From positions 11,724,969 to 11,788,968 of the forward strand of contig NC_090288.1 in assembly GCF_037392515.1 (NCBI RefSeq): DNA of 64,000 nucleotides, written 5' to 3'. A model generated the notes under the pieces. That model did no database searches. It worked only from the letters and a program-made list of their open reading frames with translations, and had not been told where the DNA came from. The translations under genes were made by a program, and so were the position numbers. The DNA comes from Haliotis asinina (lineage: Eukaryota > Mollusca > Gastropoda > Lepetellida > Haliotidae). Below are positions 33,127 to 45,200 of the stretch, piece after piece. Within the stretch, counting starts at the first letter, position 1. Each line of letters opens with the position of its first letter.

Positions 33127-35844
33127 AGATGAATTTGGGATGAAATGTTGCACTAAGAAAATAAGTTCTTATACATAAAAGTTACATTTTATATGATACA
33201 TTTGGTGCAATATGACAGCCCTCAAAACACTTCTTACAATTAGCTTTACCTTTCCTTCAAATAAGAATCATGGTAACAAGCACAAATCCAAGATGGCTGC
33301 CAGTTTTATGACAACACCAAAGGCCTAATGACAACGGACTCTGATGTCAATCCTGAAGTGTGCTGTAAGGATGTCTTATTTGCCTGTTTGTTTCTTAAAT
33401 CCACACTATAATCTATGCATTAATAATTGTGACTGGAAAAAGACTGACATCCTTGAATTTGTGCAGACACAACTGTGCTTTTCTCATACCAAATTTAAAG
33501 TACAGACCAGCTTAGAAAATCTTTATCCTGAATAAATACCACATACTATCATGCTATGGTGCAAAGGCTGCAACCGTTGAAACAAGTAATGGTTGTTGTC
33601 TAAATATGATACTATATGATGAAGTGAGAGTCTGCTGCCTGGGTCATTCTGTCATAAACGTTTATGATATGGAAATACATAACTGCCTGTGCTTTACATG
33701 TCATGGTTAGAGCAAACAATCATTATATTGAAACAAACAAATTACAGACAAAATGTTTTTTGCTTTCAACATATCAACATGGAGGATGTACACAGTGTTC
33801 TCAGAAGGAAACTCATAGTCACCAGGAATCTGGAAAATGTCACTTGAAGTATCACTTCAATCCATGAAAATCATACTCAGAATTTTGTTGGAAATGTAAC
33901 CAAATATATATATTCAGTGTTAGAGTTAAGTGGAATATATGCATTCCTGTATATTTTAGATATTGGATCGAATCATAGGACTTATCCATAGAAAGGGACA
34001 TGATATTATGACTTCTGATTGGGTCAACTGATTGACCCAAGAAAATCAAATGTTTAAAGTTATTGTGCTGTTCAGCTGCCGGTAAGTTCAGAGAACCAGA
34101 TCTCATGTAAAACCTATCACACTATTTAAATATCACGAATGGACCAAAAGCTAATACATAAGCTTAGACTGGTCGTCTTCATGGCAGTTGTCATAAAAAA
34201 CTAGACATGATTTAATGTAACATGTATTCTAACGCTGGCTTTGAGATGAGGCAACCAAATGTTTAGGAGCATCTCTGCTGTTATGGACTGATTTACTTAC
34301 AGCAGGGAATTCTACTGTTGACTGTCATGACCTTAAGACTCGCAACTTAGTAACATTTTCATGTATTCAAGTTGGGGGCCAGAGGTTGACAGTTTGGGCC
34401 ACAACCATGGATACTGGACATACAATACATTATGATAGATTCAGTGCCATAACTTTTAAAATAAATACTCAGCCATGTTCCCATCCCAGTGTACCAGGAT
34501 TCACCCCTGACCTTAGTTTCTGAGCCACAAATGATCTTAGCAGTCATTTAAAAAACAAAAGTATACACACTGAGTATTTATGGTCTTACTCTCAGATATC
34601 TTAGCATAAGTCCTATAAATTTAATCTTCTAATCATGTCCGTTCAAAGGTGTTTGGCAACCTGACCCTTAGAATCTGAGTAAATTACAAATCCTTTGTGG
34701 GTATTTTGCTGGTTGAACTTTCAAAAGATCTTAACAGTTGGCCAACCACAAAATATTTTACTCTTAGTTCACATACCCTTCCAAACATATTAGCACAGAC
34801 ACCTAAAAAGGAACTATGACACTTGGAAGCATCTTAATTCTGAGACCCTGTAAATGATTTTTACCATGTGATTATTTTTAGAACCATGGTGCTGAGAAAA
34901 CTTGTGGAACAGAACCCAAGAATCAAACTGAACTGATAATGATTGTTTATCTTTTATGATCACATAGACCAAAAATCTGAATCAGATTCAGCTTGTTTGC
35001 AGATATCTTCCTTGTTGCGAAGGCTTGCCTTTCCAGACACCTAACCTAACCCTGGATCCATTCCCGAAGCCAGATTTCTGAAACTGATTTTCATTTGCCA
35101 GTTTCATTAGCTGTAATTAGGCCACACCATTCAGAATGAAAGTTACAAACCAATCTAAATGTTGGGATTGCAAACGAGTCAACTAGTCCCAATGATTTTG
35201 ATCATGCTTGCAGGAAAATGTATTACTGGAAACATGACTCACACACAGTAGAAATGTCTGTTTAAAACCAACAGTGGCTTTGTTTCTTGGTGACATGAGT
35301 TACCTCCCTTACTCTTTCTCACATCTTGACATTTGATTGGATGTTGAAATGCTGAAAATTCATGATGGGTTCTTTGGGACCATAAGAACCATGGGAGAGA
35401 TCAAGGGTTTAGAAATTTACTGCAATGCTAACCTGGCTACACAGAGGATAGTCTGGAGGTGTCTCTCATGTCAAACTGCACCACTTGACATCACAAGACT
35501 ACTACAGCATGGCTTATTTTAACTGGCAACGCAATATCAAGTATTCTACAACATGTCACAGCACCAGAGTATACAATAGATCATAGCCATGTTAAATAAT
35601 GAACAACATCTTCTCTCAGGCAGTTGTCAGTTGCAAGAAAGAATCCAGTAATTGTCTGTTTCATAGCACTTCACAATGGAGTTGTAAATCCTGTCATCAA
35701 AAGACAAGGATGCCTCCTTTTAAAAAAAAAAGAAAAACTTGATCATGCTCACATCACCATTTGGTGAAAACAAAATGTCAGCCGACTTGAAAACAAACAT
35801 CATCCTTCCTGACCAAAGCAACTCAGGTCAAGGTCATGTGTATG

Positions 35845-36278
35845 TCACGCACTTGACCCTGGGGTTATTGTCTGTGCTTGAAGGACCTGGGCGGCTGGGC
35901 CATTAATCACTGAAGCGTTGAAGTCTTGCAAGACGGTGCCTTGAGCAGGCAGTCCGTTGACAGAATGAATGCTGTATTCTGTAGCTTGTCCCTGGGCTGG
36001 GGACAGAAGCTGCCCGGTCATCTGAAGGTTGTATTCTGCGGTCTCCATTCGCAGAATATAGGGAATTATGCTGTCGATTTGGACGCTGCCGATCAGTCCG
36101 GAGAAGAACAGCTCCTCCATTGTGTTTGGACTGAATGTTTTGAGAGGGGGAAGACGCAGCAACAGTTTGGCTATTCGCTCTGAGGAAGAACCCATGGCCT
36201 GGACGTGCTGCACGAGCTCCTTGCTGGTCTTGTCCTGGAGCTTCTCAATCTGACGTTTGTTCCGGATGTTGGGGTTGT
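35845..36278 (-). CDS. NR2C2: NR2C exon 13 (end of ligand-binding domain, C-terminal tail, stop)
   Basis: It encodes [20 protein letters not shown] through [31 protein letters not shown] and [10 protein letters not shown], where vertebrate TR4 nearly ends. It then adds about 54 residues rich in Q, A, S and T ([20 protein letters not shown] to [11 protein letters not shown]). The stop is at 35845-35847. The acceptor is TTATCCTTCAG. Confidence 0.95.
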
Positions 36279-39200
36279 CTGAAGGATAAGACAGTTGAAG
36301 AATTGTTAAACATTTCAGTCAGGTTAGTTCAGCAATATCACAGCTGCCTGTAATTAATATACTTGATTCAGCAGTGTGTGTACTATGGTGTGTTTTGGTG
36401 TACTAAATCCAGTAGTGTACTAAGACACACACATTTACCCTTGTTGCAATGTTTGTTCTTATGTTTTTTGTTTAACATCACATGAACAATTATTACATCT
36501 ATATGATACCAAAAAATAATCAAGTCTGAACCAGATATTCCAGTGATTAACAGTATGCATTTGATGACATGTGGCAATCAAGTCAACATACCTAGCCAAC
36601 CAAACCTGTTAGTAACCTCTTATGACATGCACGGTTTGCATTTTGACTGGAAGTAACTGTTTTGCTCTAAGGACATGTTTAGAGAATAGAAGCCTGTTGA
36701 GGAGTGCTTATTACCTGAGAAAAACAGGACCAGTGTTTTGAGATAGGCGTACTCAGCTGAGGTCACCTGTAGCTGAGACATGGCAGTGATGTAATCCTGT
36801 AGGCGAATGATATGCTCGATCACGACTTTCACCTTGTCCTGGTCGGCTTTCTCTGGAAAACCAAGGTCAAGGTATCAACTTTATCATTATTCCCTGCAAT
36901 GGGGCTGATTAGAATGTGAGATATTCATTTCTGTTTTTCTAACAGCATGCAGCAATTCCAAATATGGCAGCAAGCAAGGAGGATAAGTCTGGAGCGAAAA
37001 CACCATCTAGTGTCATCTGTTTATGCAGTCTTGACATGTATCTCTTAGATAAGCATGAAAAGTTTCGTTCTTGTAACATCAGTAACTTTTAACATAATGT
37101 CCCATTGTAAATACTTTGCACTTAGTAAAGTAAAATGGATCAAGGACTATAACTCTTATCTGTGTATCATCTGCAATATGCATTCAGTTGAAAAGCATTG
37201 AGCACAGGTCTAAACTGAAAATGTACTTTAGACACTCATCATCATGCTCAAGACAGATCATGGTCAGAAACATTGATGTTTAAGGTTTCATTTCTCCAAC
37301 TTATAAGGTTCTTGATGAAATATTGTCCTGTCGAGAAGCAGACGGACAAACTCTGGCCTCGACTTCCCCACCTACTTCAACCAGTTTTTAAGAAACAGAG
37401 CAGACGGGCAGATCAGCTTTGAACATGCTTGAAAGCTTAGACAGGATGGTTACAGAATGCTTGGCATAGATATACAGCTTGTCATGCTTGACATGAGGTT
37501 ATACGGTATTAGTTGCTCATATGCAGAGAAGAAGGCAGTGTACATGGAGACAGAGAGTGTTAAAGTGTTAAAAGAAGGCCCCGAACCTGCATTTGCATTT
37601 GTACCTTGCTGCAGACTAGCCTGAAGATGGTTCAAGATGGCTGCTAGGATTGTTGACAAACACATGGTGTTGGAACACTGTGCAAGGCCCAGGCAGAACA
37701 GTTCGCTCCAGCACGACCTAACAATTGTTGTCTGAAGATCAGGGCTGAAACAAAGATGGATGCAAATTTAATCATTAGTCTGGCTGCTATTGTTATTTGG
37801 ATTCAACTGCAAGTGTTTTGACCAATACACCTCTCCTAGTCACTGTTGATGATGATGGCTCCACCTTGACTGCCTTCATGGACTACAAAATTACTATTCT
37901 GGCCGTCAACTGATAAGTTTATACTCAGTTTTCATTATCATCTTCTTGGGGAGTATACAAACTGACCTGTCTATGATGCCCTAGAAAGTGCCCAGTCACA
38001 TCTCATCCCACCGGGTACCCATTCAAAGGTGGGTAAATAATGGCCTTTCTCAAACACCGTCACTTGACTTAGTAGATACCATAGTGAGGCCATAACAATA
38101 TACTCTCTGGACATTTCAGTTTACTTGATCTTAAAACAAACACGCAAACAAGCAAAAAACTTACTTGAGAATCTGAAAGGCATTGATTGAGCGCGTCCAG
38201 TGCATGGAGAGAAACAGAAGGCGAGATGCACTCTCACATATGTAGTGGACATTCAGGTAAGCTGGCATGGGAGATGGGGTGGTGAGGTTGAACTGGAAGT
38301 TGGACTCCGAGAGAATAGGACCTGAAAACAAAAACATCATGTCCACATCTAGACAAACATAATTCCATATTTAGTTAGTGAGTTTAATTTTACACAGCAA
38401 TATTCCAGTTATATGTCAGCAGTCTGTAAATAAGTCTTTACCATACAGCCCAAAGATCAACAGCATGAGCACTGGTCTACACTAATGAGATGTGATGATG
38501 TGTCAACCAAGTGGGTCTTACCACCTGATCCCTATTAGTTGCATGGGTTCTAATTTGGATCATTACAAGTCCATTCTAAGTTTAGAAGTTGAGGAATTAT
38601 AGTGTTATGATAGTGATATTGAAATACAGATTTATATTTACAATGAAATAAAAATACAAAAGTGCAACACATATGGTTCACAGAAAACACTGCATGTGTA
38701 AAGTAAATGATCTTTATCTGTCCATTTTTCACCTAATGAGAAAAATACATAATTTTCACACAATATGTTTTAAACATATGCTTGAAACCTTATTTTTTAC
38801 GCATTAAATTTACCAGCTTGCCAATACATCCATATTTTGAAAAAATATCAAATGCTGCCATCTTAATCAGACTGCTCTTGAGTCCAACACAGTAATACTT
38901 TGCCCTCCTTCGACAAGCTCTCTTCCTCCATTTGAAGCCATTATGACAACATCTTGTGTTACATCTGGTCAGCATTTAGAAAACAATGATATCAGAAACA
39001 TAATTTTAGTTGAGATTTTGAACTAGATTTCTGTAAAAAATTCCTGCATTGGCTTCCCCCTTTCCCGAAATAACAACAATATGCCAAATGCATGTGAAAT
39101 TGTTGGGTACTTTGTCTTATCATCTGTGCAGATTCAGGCATGTTTGTTTCAAAATAGCAGCAGAATATCAGAAGGGAGGTGACTCAAAGGTTTCTGACCA

Positions 39201-42200
39201 TAACTTGATCAAAATAGCACAGGTGAAAAAAAACTACTTGCCAATATCTATATATCACTCGTAAGGAATTGTGGTGCAAATTTCCAGCATTTGCAAATGT
39301 GCACTTTACTCATTCTCAATGCTGACTGGTCAATTTAAGCAATGAAACATCAAAATATATCACAATGTCTGAACAACAGGTTGCCTTCAGAGCAGTTTCT
39401 GTGAAGGATTGCCATTTTTTCTTCATTTTCTCTCCTGACATGGTAATGTACAAAGATTAATCTACTCGAAACAATGAAATAGTTATTATGCCCTTTGTGA
39501 ACAAATGCTGTAAATTCAGTTCAAAAAGCTCATGACCGACACCATCCATTTACTTCTGATAGAGAGAGCCTGCTTCCTCTTAGGTCACTGGTTACTCTCT
39601 GTCTAATCATTTTCTTCACAGTTTAGCCAAAGATATGGGTTCATTTCCCCAAATGTGTGAAACGTATGAATTCCATTTCTGGTGTCCCCTGACATGCTGT
39701 TGTGGGATGGCTCATGATGTTCTCTTCTGCCATTGTTAGACTCACCTTCGATGTCGATAACGAAGCTGCTGTCTCCTGACTCCGTACTCATCCCCGATTC
39801 ATTGAGGCTGGTCTCGGACACCGACTGGTCTAGTGTGCTGCTCTGTAATACACAGACTCATGTCAAACTGACAGACATTAGGTCCGCAGTGATATTCTAA
39901 AGCGTCACTGACCACGGGGTATTTGTACAAAGTGACCTTAGCTCCTATGATCATAACCTGGTGTGGATCTTCTATGAAAAAGACACAAAACTTATCATGG
40001 CACTTATCATGGACCAGTTCAAAACCCGGTCTAAGCCTTCTGTGAACCAGTTCTAAACCTGATCAAGGTCTTCTATGAACAAGATGTGAACCTGATCAAG
40101 GTCTTCCATACCCCAGTTCTAAACCTGATCTAGGCTTTCTTTGAACCAGTCAAAGACACTATATCTACTGGATCAGGTGATGGTCTATCCTAGATCTCGA
40201 TCTAGGTGAAATCAAATCATCTCTAGGCCAAGCATAACCATGATCACAGCTCTTTCAACTACTGTCACAATATTTTATCATAGAAAAAAATCAGTTTTGT
40301 TCTAACATACAGTGTTTTAAATATCATGGGCGTAATTAGAATGCCCCATGTACACATTCACAAACAAAACACATCCAACAAAAACCTGAAGTTGGTGTCT
40401 ATCCTACAAAACTTACAACGACTGACACAACGCAGTGGGATATCACAGAGAATGTCATACTCCTACCTGACTTGATTGGGGCTGGACAGCCTTGGCCAGG
40501 GTATCAAATGCCTTGGCCACAGAGTCTGTGTTCGTGTCCACCTCCGAGTCCCCGTTTGACGGCGTGAGTGGGTCTCCTCCTTGGCTCTGATCCCCTTCAT
40601 TCTTCCCCATGTTGGCCAGGGTTGTCACGACACTGGCCAGCGTGCTCAGATCTGTAACAGAACATTGTCTATACAGACCATGTACTACTTGCCCTGGATT
40701 ATTAGTTTTGTTTGTTTGTTGTTTAATGCTGCACCAGAAATATTCCAGCAATATTGCAGTTATCAAATAATCGAATCGGGGTCTCAAAATCCAGTGATCA
40801 ATATCATGAGCATCGATCTACAGAGTTGGGATACAAAAACCCAGGATTAACTACAATCCAGACTAGATGCCATTGATAGGCAATTGGTACAGTTGAAAAA
40901 GACACGAACCTTATCATGGCACTCTATGTACCAGTTCAAAACCCAGTCTAAGTCTCCTATGAACCAGTTCTAACCCTGATCAGGGTCTTCTGTGAACAAG
41001 ATATGAACCTAGTTTGCATAAATTCATAGATATTTTAATGTTACACTATATTCGATAATTCAAAAATATAGATCAACCATCTTCATCGTTATTATCTTAT
41101 TTAGCATTAAAACTGACAGCATTACCTACTTAAAGGCAGGAGTCCAAACCTATACACAGATGGGGTGTGACCTCAATGCCTGGTCTCAACTGTCTTTTGA
41201 CACAAAGCAATATAATATACAAGTACATTCTATGAAATATCACACAAATGACTTACTGGTTCAGGTTGATAGTAAGTCATAGTATAAACAAGTAAGTTAT
41301 GAAGACTCACAGCAAAAAGTATGGCCAGAGAGTTTACAAAACATACATTTTGAAAATATATTTTTCATTTTCAAGTTAAGATTTGAATTTCCACTGTGTC
41401 AGTCAGGTGACCAGAGGAGCTACATTTTCATAGAAAAAAGCCTAGGAGTAGGGAAATGTTTCATTCAGGGTGTCATATTTCACTCAGGGTGGGAAAATGC
41501 CCCCCTCCCTCCACTCCTGACCACTGCTGTACAGGGCTGGCATTGTACACTCAGACGCTGGCATGTCTTTGATGAAGACGTTATATTCAGAAAGTAGAAA
41601 AAGCAAAGTAGAATTTGACCTTTCATGCATACTAATCAAATTAATTACTTTAGTCATCAAAATATGTTGTGAAAGGGTTGCTTGATATTTACTGTAAGGC
41701 ACATGTTTATTCTAGTAACAAATTCTACGGTTAACCTTTGACATTGCCAGGCACACATAGCTGTTACAGTCACTCTTGGGCAGATAACACCTACACTGCT
41801 GAGGAGTAGCCAATGGGAGACTAATTGGAAACCCATGGCTTTTTATGAGGTGTGGACCCTGGTCTCAAAGGCTTGATCTGCAGGCAAAGGGACATAACTC
41901 TTGGGAACTTAAAGGTCACATGCAGCGTAAAACATAACTTTGCAGACTTTGATACCTTTCGGTGTGGACTTACCAAAACAAACCCTCAAACATGCAAATT
42001 CAACTTAGTAAGTTAAAAAATAATAAGATGAAAAAATCCTTGCAAAATTCAAACAATTCACTACTTTCACTCCAGTGCTGGGGGAAAAAGGTTTCTATAG
42101 CAATACTGCACTGTGCGGAGCTTGAAACTGTATGACTGCCCAGGGTATGAGGTTGTGGGCAGAAGTCTAATCTTGGTTGTGTACACAAACAAGTAAATAA

Positions 42201-45200
42201 TCTGCTTGTTACATAAAAAAAACCAAACAAAAAAATGTTGATTGTGATAAGCAGCCTGTCACAGAGAAAACTTAATGTGTGGTTTACTGACACCTATATG
42301 TCTGCCTGTCTGCTAATGACAATATGCAATGCACAACTTCAGTCAGTGACCACATGCAATTTGAAATTGACACCTACAGAGCGTATATGCCGGCAAAGAG
42401 TCAGCTAAGAAAAGTAAGCATATCGGCAAATGAACCAGCCAATGAAAAGACTTTGTTACACTTGAGTGCACACCAACTGGCTCTGATTGGGATCGGTATC
42501 CTGGATGCTTTGTTTTGAGCCTAGCAAACCCAAGCACAATATATTGGACTTTTGATCTGCGATTCTACGCTTATAATTTTGTTTGTTTTTTCATAATAAG
42601 CAATGCATATTATGTGTCATGAATAAGTAACAGCTGTGTGTTAATAATGTTTGATTTTTTTTCTTGCAAATGACCTTTAATTCATTTAAATTATTACCAG
42701 TATTTCTTACATGTTTTAATTGTTATTGTCATCAGTGAGACAATATTTCCCTATTTGGGTATTTGTAGCTTCCTATTTATTTTTTATCACTTGATGAATC
42801 ATTGCTTAGTATGTACAATATATACATCCAGGTGAAGGTGACACTGATATTTCTGTGCAAGATATACAAGTAGTAATTCTGTTTCTAAATATCATGAAAT
42901 ATTTTGTTTTTTTTAAAATAACATTGTGTTTGTTTGCTGTTAAATGCATAACATCATAACTGCAGTCTGAGTGCATAGAGTCTGGACCAGAGAATGCAAT
43001 GATTGAGGTCATCTGTTCAATTGGAATGACCTCGACAAAACATCACTGTAAGTCAGCAAAACTCACCACCCAATCTCTATAGATGCTTTCAACAAGCTTA
43101 GGTTGCTGGGACCTCAGGCCAAATGAAAACAGAGTTGTGGTTCCGATTATATTACTATAAAATTTGGAGTAGGTACGTTGGACTCTTCTTACACATTATA
43201 TTTAGGAGCAAAGTATAAACTAATAACACATTTATCCTCTTTCACATTTAACACATTTAATTTTTCATTCAATTAAGCTTGCTGACATGTCATGTTTCTC
43301 TATCTGAATGACCAATGTCCGTCAGTGTTGGGAAAAAACAATGCTGTCTGAAAGCTTCTTTTATACACAAAGGTTAAAGAAAGATTGGGTTGGTGCCAGA
43401 ATTCAAGGGTCAATCAGGTAATCAGAACCATGTGCACAACATTATTTTAGGCCTATTTCTGAATCACAATACTGAGTTAAAAGTATGGTAAAAACTCCCA
43501 AAAGAAGTTAAAAATATGACAAAAATTCCCATTGCCAGTTAAAAGCATGTTAAAACCCCCTACGGCAAGATACAAGTATGACAAAATTGATTGACGTAGG
43601 AGATGTTCTTGTAGGAACTGCTAGCATCCCCAGGATAAGCTAAATCAAGGATAAAGCGATCAAGGATAAGCTAACAAACAAACAGTTCAAGACTAAATAC
43701 AACATGCGTTGTTTGTGGCAATTGTGCTTCAGGTATTGCGAACAGTCTGTAATAAACTTACAAACAAACTAAGTTTGTAGCAGAATGATGGATGAAACCT
43801 TATTCTTGTTACTGAAATTCTGCCATATATCCTCTAACTACACAATGTAATTCTATCTGGACAATACAATCTTCCACATTTCGCTTATTAACATAACATG
43901 TAAAATGAAAGAAGCTTGTTTCCAAACAAAACACTTGCTGTTTCAACAACATCAGTTCTTAATACATGTAACCATAGTAATGGTTGCTATGAGAATTCTA
44001 ACACTTGACGTTAGTGACAAACACGGACAAACAGATGTTTGTCCCGATAATTACTGAACCAGACAGATTCTGTTTTCACATCAGTTTACATGTCCAGTTA
44101 TAACATGTATAATGCCACCTGTTGCCTGGCAACAAGAACTGACCTGTGTTTGCAGTGGTGGAAGGCATCTGGGAGCTGAGAATGACCATGCCCTGGTCAG
44201 TCTGGATGACCCTCTCCTGCAGGTTGGCCAGTAGGCTTCCCCCAACAGCCTTGGCCGTGCCGTCCTCAGGGCTCTGGAGTTCATAGGAATCTTGTTGAGG
44301 GTTCGGTACAGGCTAAATCACATCAGTCATACTCTATGTCAATCATATATTACACATATAGTTAGGGCTGTCTGTCGATATTGATCAGAGAATCATCACT
44401 GATCATCAATAATCAGTGCCGAAATGTTAACCGATAATCATTACACATCGGAGAAAAACCTTTGAGCAAAAATGCCCAAACTGATATCAACATATTTCAG
44501 ATCACTGGTAAGCTGCACAGGACACTGTTCTGAACATAACGTAGTAGCAGCCCATGAATAAAAACCTAACTTTGTATATTGTGTGAGTAAATCAAACTTC
44601 ATTGTAAACCAAAAGTCACTGTGTTCTGTAATCTGATTGGTTGAAAAACATGATCAAATGGTATTAGATTCCCGGAAACTGCAAGACTATTCACTGCGTA
44701 TTTACACGTAAACAATTGTTTTGTTGTGTCATCAACAGTGGTGACGTCATTCAAATCATATTGTGACGTAAAGTTTGAATGACGTCACAAATGAGCAACT
44801 CCAGATGCTACCATGGGAACCAGCTGAAACGGCCAGCTGATGACACTTTACTGCTGTACCCATACTCGATGTAAACGAGTGCAGACAGTAAAACCCCTTT
44901 GGTTTACTTTTTTGTTTACAATGTCGATAAACATCATGTGTTGGCCAATTTCCGGGTGTTATTGAGTGTTTGAAGCACGGAAATATTTCATTTGGAACCT
45001 CCGGCTGACGCCGTTGGTTCCAAATGCATTCCCGTGCTTCAAATACTCAATAACACCCGGAAATTGGCCAACACATGATGTTTATCTCCTAATTCTCACA
45101 CAAAGGCTTTTGTATGATATCAATGACATTATTTTCATATTGACAATCATTAATAAACTTTTCAATGATGATTCTGATTATCGATCTGTTTAGCCACCCC

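Larger units (their letters stand above)
27767..35844 (-). other. Long region without coding sequence; possible 3' UTR of the NR2C gene
   Basis: It lies directly after the NR2C stop codon in transcript sense. It is AT-rich, low in the repeats that crowd the rest of the window, and has no recognised exon. Exact AATAAA matches on the minus strand lie near 30581, 28590, 28470 and 28109 and at the left edge, 27767-27772. Large 3' UTRs are common for nuclear receptor genes, but nothing here proves transcription. Inside are a SINE, a pogo-like MITE, a G-rich stretch and short tandem repeats, listed separately. Confidence 0.3.
36279..40466 (-). other. NR2C introns 8-12 region: repeat content
   Basis: Besides the exons, it holds dispersed 280-bp repeat remnants at about 36505-36640 and 38370-38545 (plus), a fragment of a third dispersed family at 37940-38080 (CATCTCATCCCACCGGGTAC), a decayed SINE at 39625-39725, and part of a duplicated segment at 39962-40152. 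The rest of these introns shows nothing named. Confidence 0.55.

Noticed and set aside
35926-36253. Plus-strand frames over the last NR2C exon
   Set aside because: They are shadows of the ligand-binding domain exon on the minus strand.
44601-45090. Helitron end (hairpin near the terminus)
   Set aside because: The stem is far longer than a Helitron hairpin, and the CTRR end and TC start are not evident.
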